Positions 52,693-54,177 of a DNA stretch of 54,177 nt are shown piece after piece. The notes below the pieces were generated by a model. It was not told the DNA's origin. It did no database searches and saw only the letters and a program-made list of their open reading frames with translations. The stretch spans positions 1-54,177 of the forward strand of contig ADZZ01000502.1 in NCBI GenBank assembly GCA_000179315.1, read 5' to 3'. Each line of letters opens with the position of its first letter. Position 1 is the first letter of the stretch. The position numbers and the translations under genes are program-made. This DNA is from a delta proteobacterium NaphS2. GTDB taxonomy: Bacteria > Desulfobacterota > DSM-4660 > Desulfatiglandales > Desulfatiglandaceae.

Positions 52693-54018
52693 TGATTATA
52701 ACGGATTTGGGGGAGTGAGCATTATTTGCTGAAAATTCTAAGCCTTTTCACTTATGGTTTGGTTGGAGAACCGACCATAAGAAAGAGAGGGCCAATAAAA
52801 TTTCAGCAAATAAATCAACTCCCCGGGTAAATCGTACAATTACCGTTCCATTCGATCAACAGAAATATTTGGAAGTAATTAATGACCCCATCCTTTTTCG
52901 AAATGAGCTGGATATGGTTATCGGAAGCAATCCGGAACTATTTCCCCAAGGCATCCAAACAGGATATCGCATGAAGGACGGACGTCCTTCCAAAAAGTTG
53001 GAAATTGATATCAGACGAATTGAAATCGACGGCATTGCGCATACGATCAGACCATCTTTTGTGATGCCCTATGGAACTGCTTTTACCGATGACGTTGAAA
53101 AAGGCATTTTTCTTCGAAAATTTGATGTTCCCTTTTGGGCGTTAAGCTATGTTTTTGGGAAGAATCCGATGTTTTGGTGCCGAATTGAACAGGGCCTGGG
53201 TAGAAACAGCATTGTGGGTACGACAATCAAACTTGCAGCAGATGAAAAACACTCCCGGTTACGTGGTGAGAAGGTATACGTCGCGACGACTGTCGGCACT
53301 CAATGTGTACTCGGGGCTGCCGTGAGTGAAAACGCGAAAGAGTCTGGGTTAACAGAAGCTTACGGCAAATTTAAAGAGGAATGCCGGAATATTCGCCAAA
53401 ATCTGTTAATACAGATGGCTGGAAGGCAACGATGAACGCCTGGAAAACCCTTTTTACGGGCATTTTTGTCATTTGTTGTTTTTTGCACGTCTTCATCAAA
53501 ATTCGTGATCGCTCCAGCAAAAAGTACAGAGCCATCTTTAACACTGTCGCGGACAAACTCTGGGATTGTTATAAAGCCGGGTCAAAAGCTTGTTTTTCGC
53601 AAAGGGTTCGGAGGCTTTATGAATGGGCTCACAAGGAGCAGATGCCAGACGTTATACTGAACCCGATAAAGAAACTCAAAAAAATCTACATAAATATTCA
53701 AAGGCTTACGACTTACCGGGTGCCCATAGAACCAGCAATATGGTTGATAGGTTGCTTCAAAGAATGGATCGCCATCTTTTTTCGACTCTGTATTTTCACT
53801 GGAATCTCAAATCCGCTGAATTGAGCATAAGAGGTTGGGCGCTCATTCATAATTTCGCTCCCTGCAATCCCGGAACTGTTAAAAAGCATAAAGGCTGGCA
53901 GAGTCCCGCAGAGAGACTCAATCAATTTAAGTACCACGATAACTGGTTGCAGAATCTATTGATATCGGCGTCATTGGGAGGTTTTCGCAATGCTCCCCCA
54001 AATCCGTTATAGTCAGAA
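52693..54018 (+). mobile_element. insertion sequence inside the duplicated segment
   Basis: About 1.33 kb bounded by inverted repeats TGATTATAACGGATTTGG (left) and its counterpart reading TGACTATAACGGATTTGG from the right, extending to GGGGGAG. Comparison with the uninterrupted copy at 27405-27682 places the insertion exactly. A TTTC at 52689-52692 recurs at 54019-54022 and may be the target duplication. If the ends are instead taken as TTCTGA, the duplication would be shorter, so the exact termini are uncertain by about 3 bases. Confidence 0.85.
52720..54012 (+). pseudogene. DDE transposase with two frameshifts
   Basis: Three frames in succession give one transposase. The first covers about 52720-53390, with SFVMPYGTAFTDDVEKG, GRNSIVGTTIKLAADEKHSR (first Asp) and VYVATTVG. 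A second frame continues from about 53383 (SVNTDGWKATMNAWKTLF, second Asp; CCFLHVFIKIRDR; FSQRVRRLYEWA, probable Glu). A third runs from about 53635 (RRYTEPDKETQKNLHKYS) to the stop. No ATG start is seen; TTG 52869 is the first frame's candidate. The IS is not autonomous unless the frameshifts are programmed or errors. Confidence 0.82.
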
Positions 54019-54132
54019 TTTCTTTTATCTTCATGCGATCGCCTAAAGCTCATAGTCGTTTAGCCTTATGTATCACATAGAGATGGAAATGTCCCGCATT
54101 TTTCATTTTTTCTGAAATCAGTTTGAGCTTAC
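54019..54132. repeat. duplicated segment, copy B, right part
   Basis: Matches 27571-27682 with a few base changes and a small length difference in a T-rich run. Its minus strand includes the end of the gene entering at the right edge. Confidence 0.85.
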
Positions 54133-54177
54133 TCAAATCGCCGCTGGCATCTACAAAAGCCCGATCAGGTTTTGCAC
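54050..54177 (-). CDS. C-terminal end of an unrecognised protein, partial
   Basis: Forty-one codons up to a TGA at 54052-54050: AKPDRAFVDASGDL followed by SKLKLISEKMKNAG and HFHLYVIHKAKRL. The gene begins outside the window. The last 26 codons recur, with a frameshift, in copy A of the duplicated segment 26 kb away, so this gene probably belongs to the mobile or duplicated unit. Family not recognised. Confidence 0.5.
   Translation of the reverse strand, partial: AKPDRAFVDASGDLSKLKLISEKMKNAGHFHLYVIHKAKRL

Noticed and set aside
1-54177. CRISPR array, rRNA genes, prophage structural genes
   Set aside because: No regularly spaced repeats, no rRNA-like stretches and no phage morphogenesis genes were seen.

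Overview
The window reads as chromosome from a Gram-negative anaerobe, most likely a Desulfobacterota (deltaproteobacterial) sulfate-reducer-like organism. The support is a Kdo transferase (LPS), two molybdenum-hydroxylase systems, a ferredoxin-type 6-hydroxynicotinate reductase, TRAP transport, an Fe-S old-yellow-enzyme and decayed IS91-type elements. No sulfate-reduction gene lies in the window, so the lineage is inference.

Layout. 0-5.5 kb: end of a CoA-disulfide-reductase-like gene, a Smr protein, and a minus-strand glpK-waaA-unknown operon. 5.7-8 kb: UDP-glucose dehydrogenase and UDP-glucuronate decarboxylase (UDP-xylose supply). 8-10.6 kb: mtnA and tilS on the minus strand. 10.8-24.6 kb: one long minus-strand cluster that is the most interesting part. 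24.8-27.3 kb: thioesterase, pyrF, tRNA-Thr(CGT) and a geranylgeranyl-reductase-like flavoprotein. 27.4-33.2 kb: a decapitated acyl-CoA ligase next to a 278-bp duplicated segment, then a second molybdenum hydroxylase (S-F-L order) and a TetR regulator. 33.3-47 kb: a receiver protein, a PHP-UvrD helicase fusion, an OYE-type reductase, a Cys/Met-metabolism PLP enzyme, a flavoprotein behind a sigma-54-type promoter, two exported proteins that share a PhoB-box-like motif, a MATE exporter and a Tat-exported phosphoesterase. 48-54 kb: a mobile-element graveyard holding one intact-looking IS, a chimeric integrase/IS91 remnant, hicAB, an IS1634-like fragment and a frameshifted IS inserted in the second copy of the duplicated segment.

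How the central cluster works. Reading 5' to 3' on the minus strand: GntR regulator, TRAP transporter (DctP, Q, M), a methylmalonate-semialdehyde-dehydrogenase-type CoA-acylating enzyme, an exported nicotinamidase, the three parts of nicotinate dehydrogenase, enamidase, 6-hydroxynicotinate reductase, a UPF0280 protein and a DUF1185 protein. This encodes nicotinamide -> nicotinate (outside the cytoplasm), uptake, then 6-hydroxynicotinate -> 1,4,5,6-tetrahydro-6-oxonicotinate -> 2-formylglutarate, as in Eubacterium barkeri. The later E. barkeri enzymes are not seen in the window. 2-Formylglutarate is a substituted malonate semialdehyde, so the MmsA-type enzyme could convert it directly to glutaryl-CoA + CO2 + NADH. 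That would be a shortcut into glutaryl-CoA oxidation and is the main hypothesis here.
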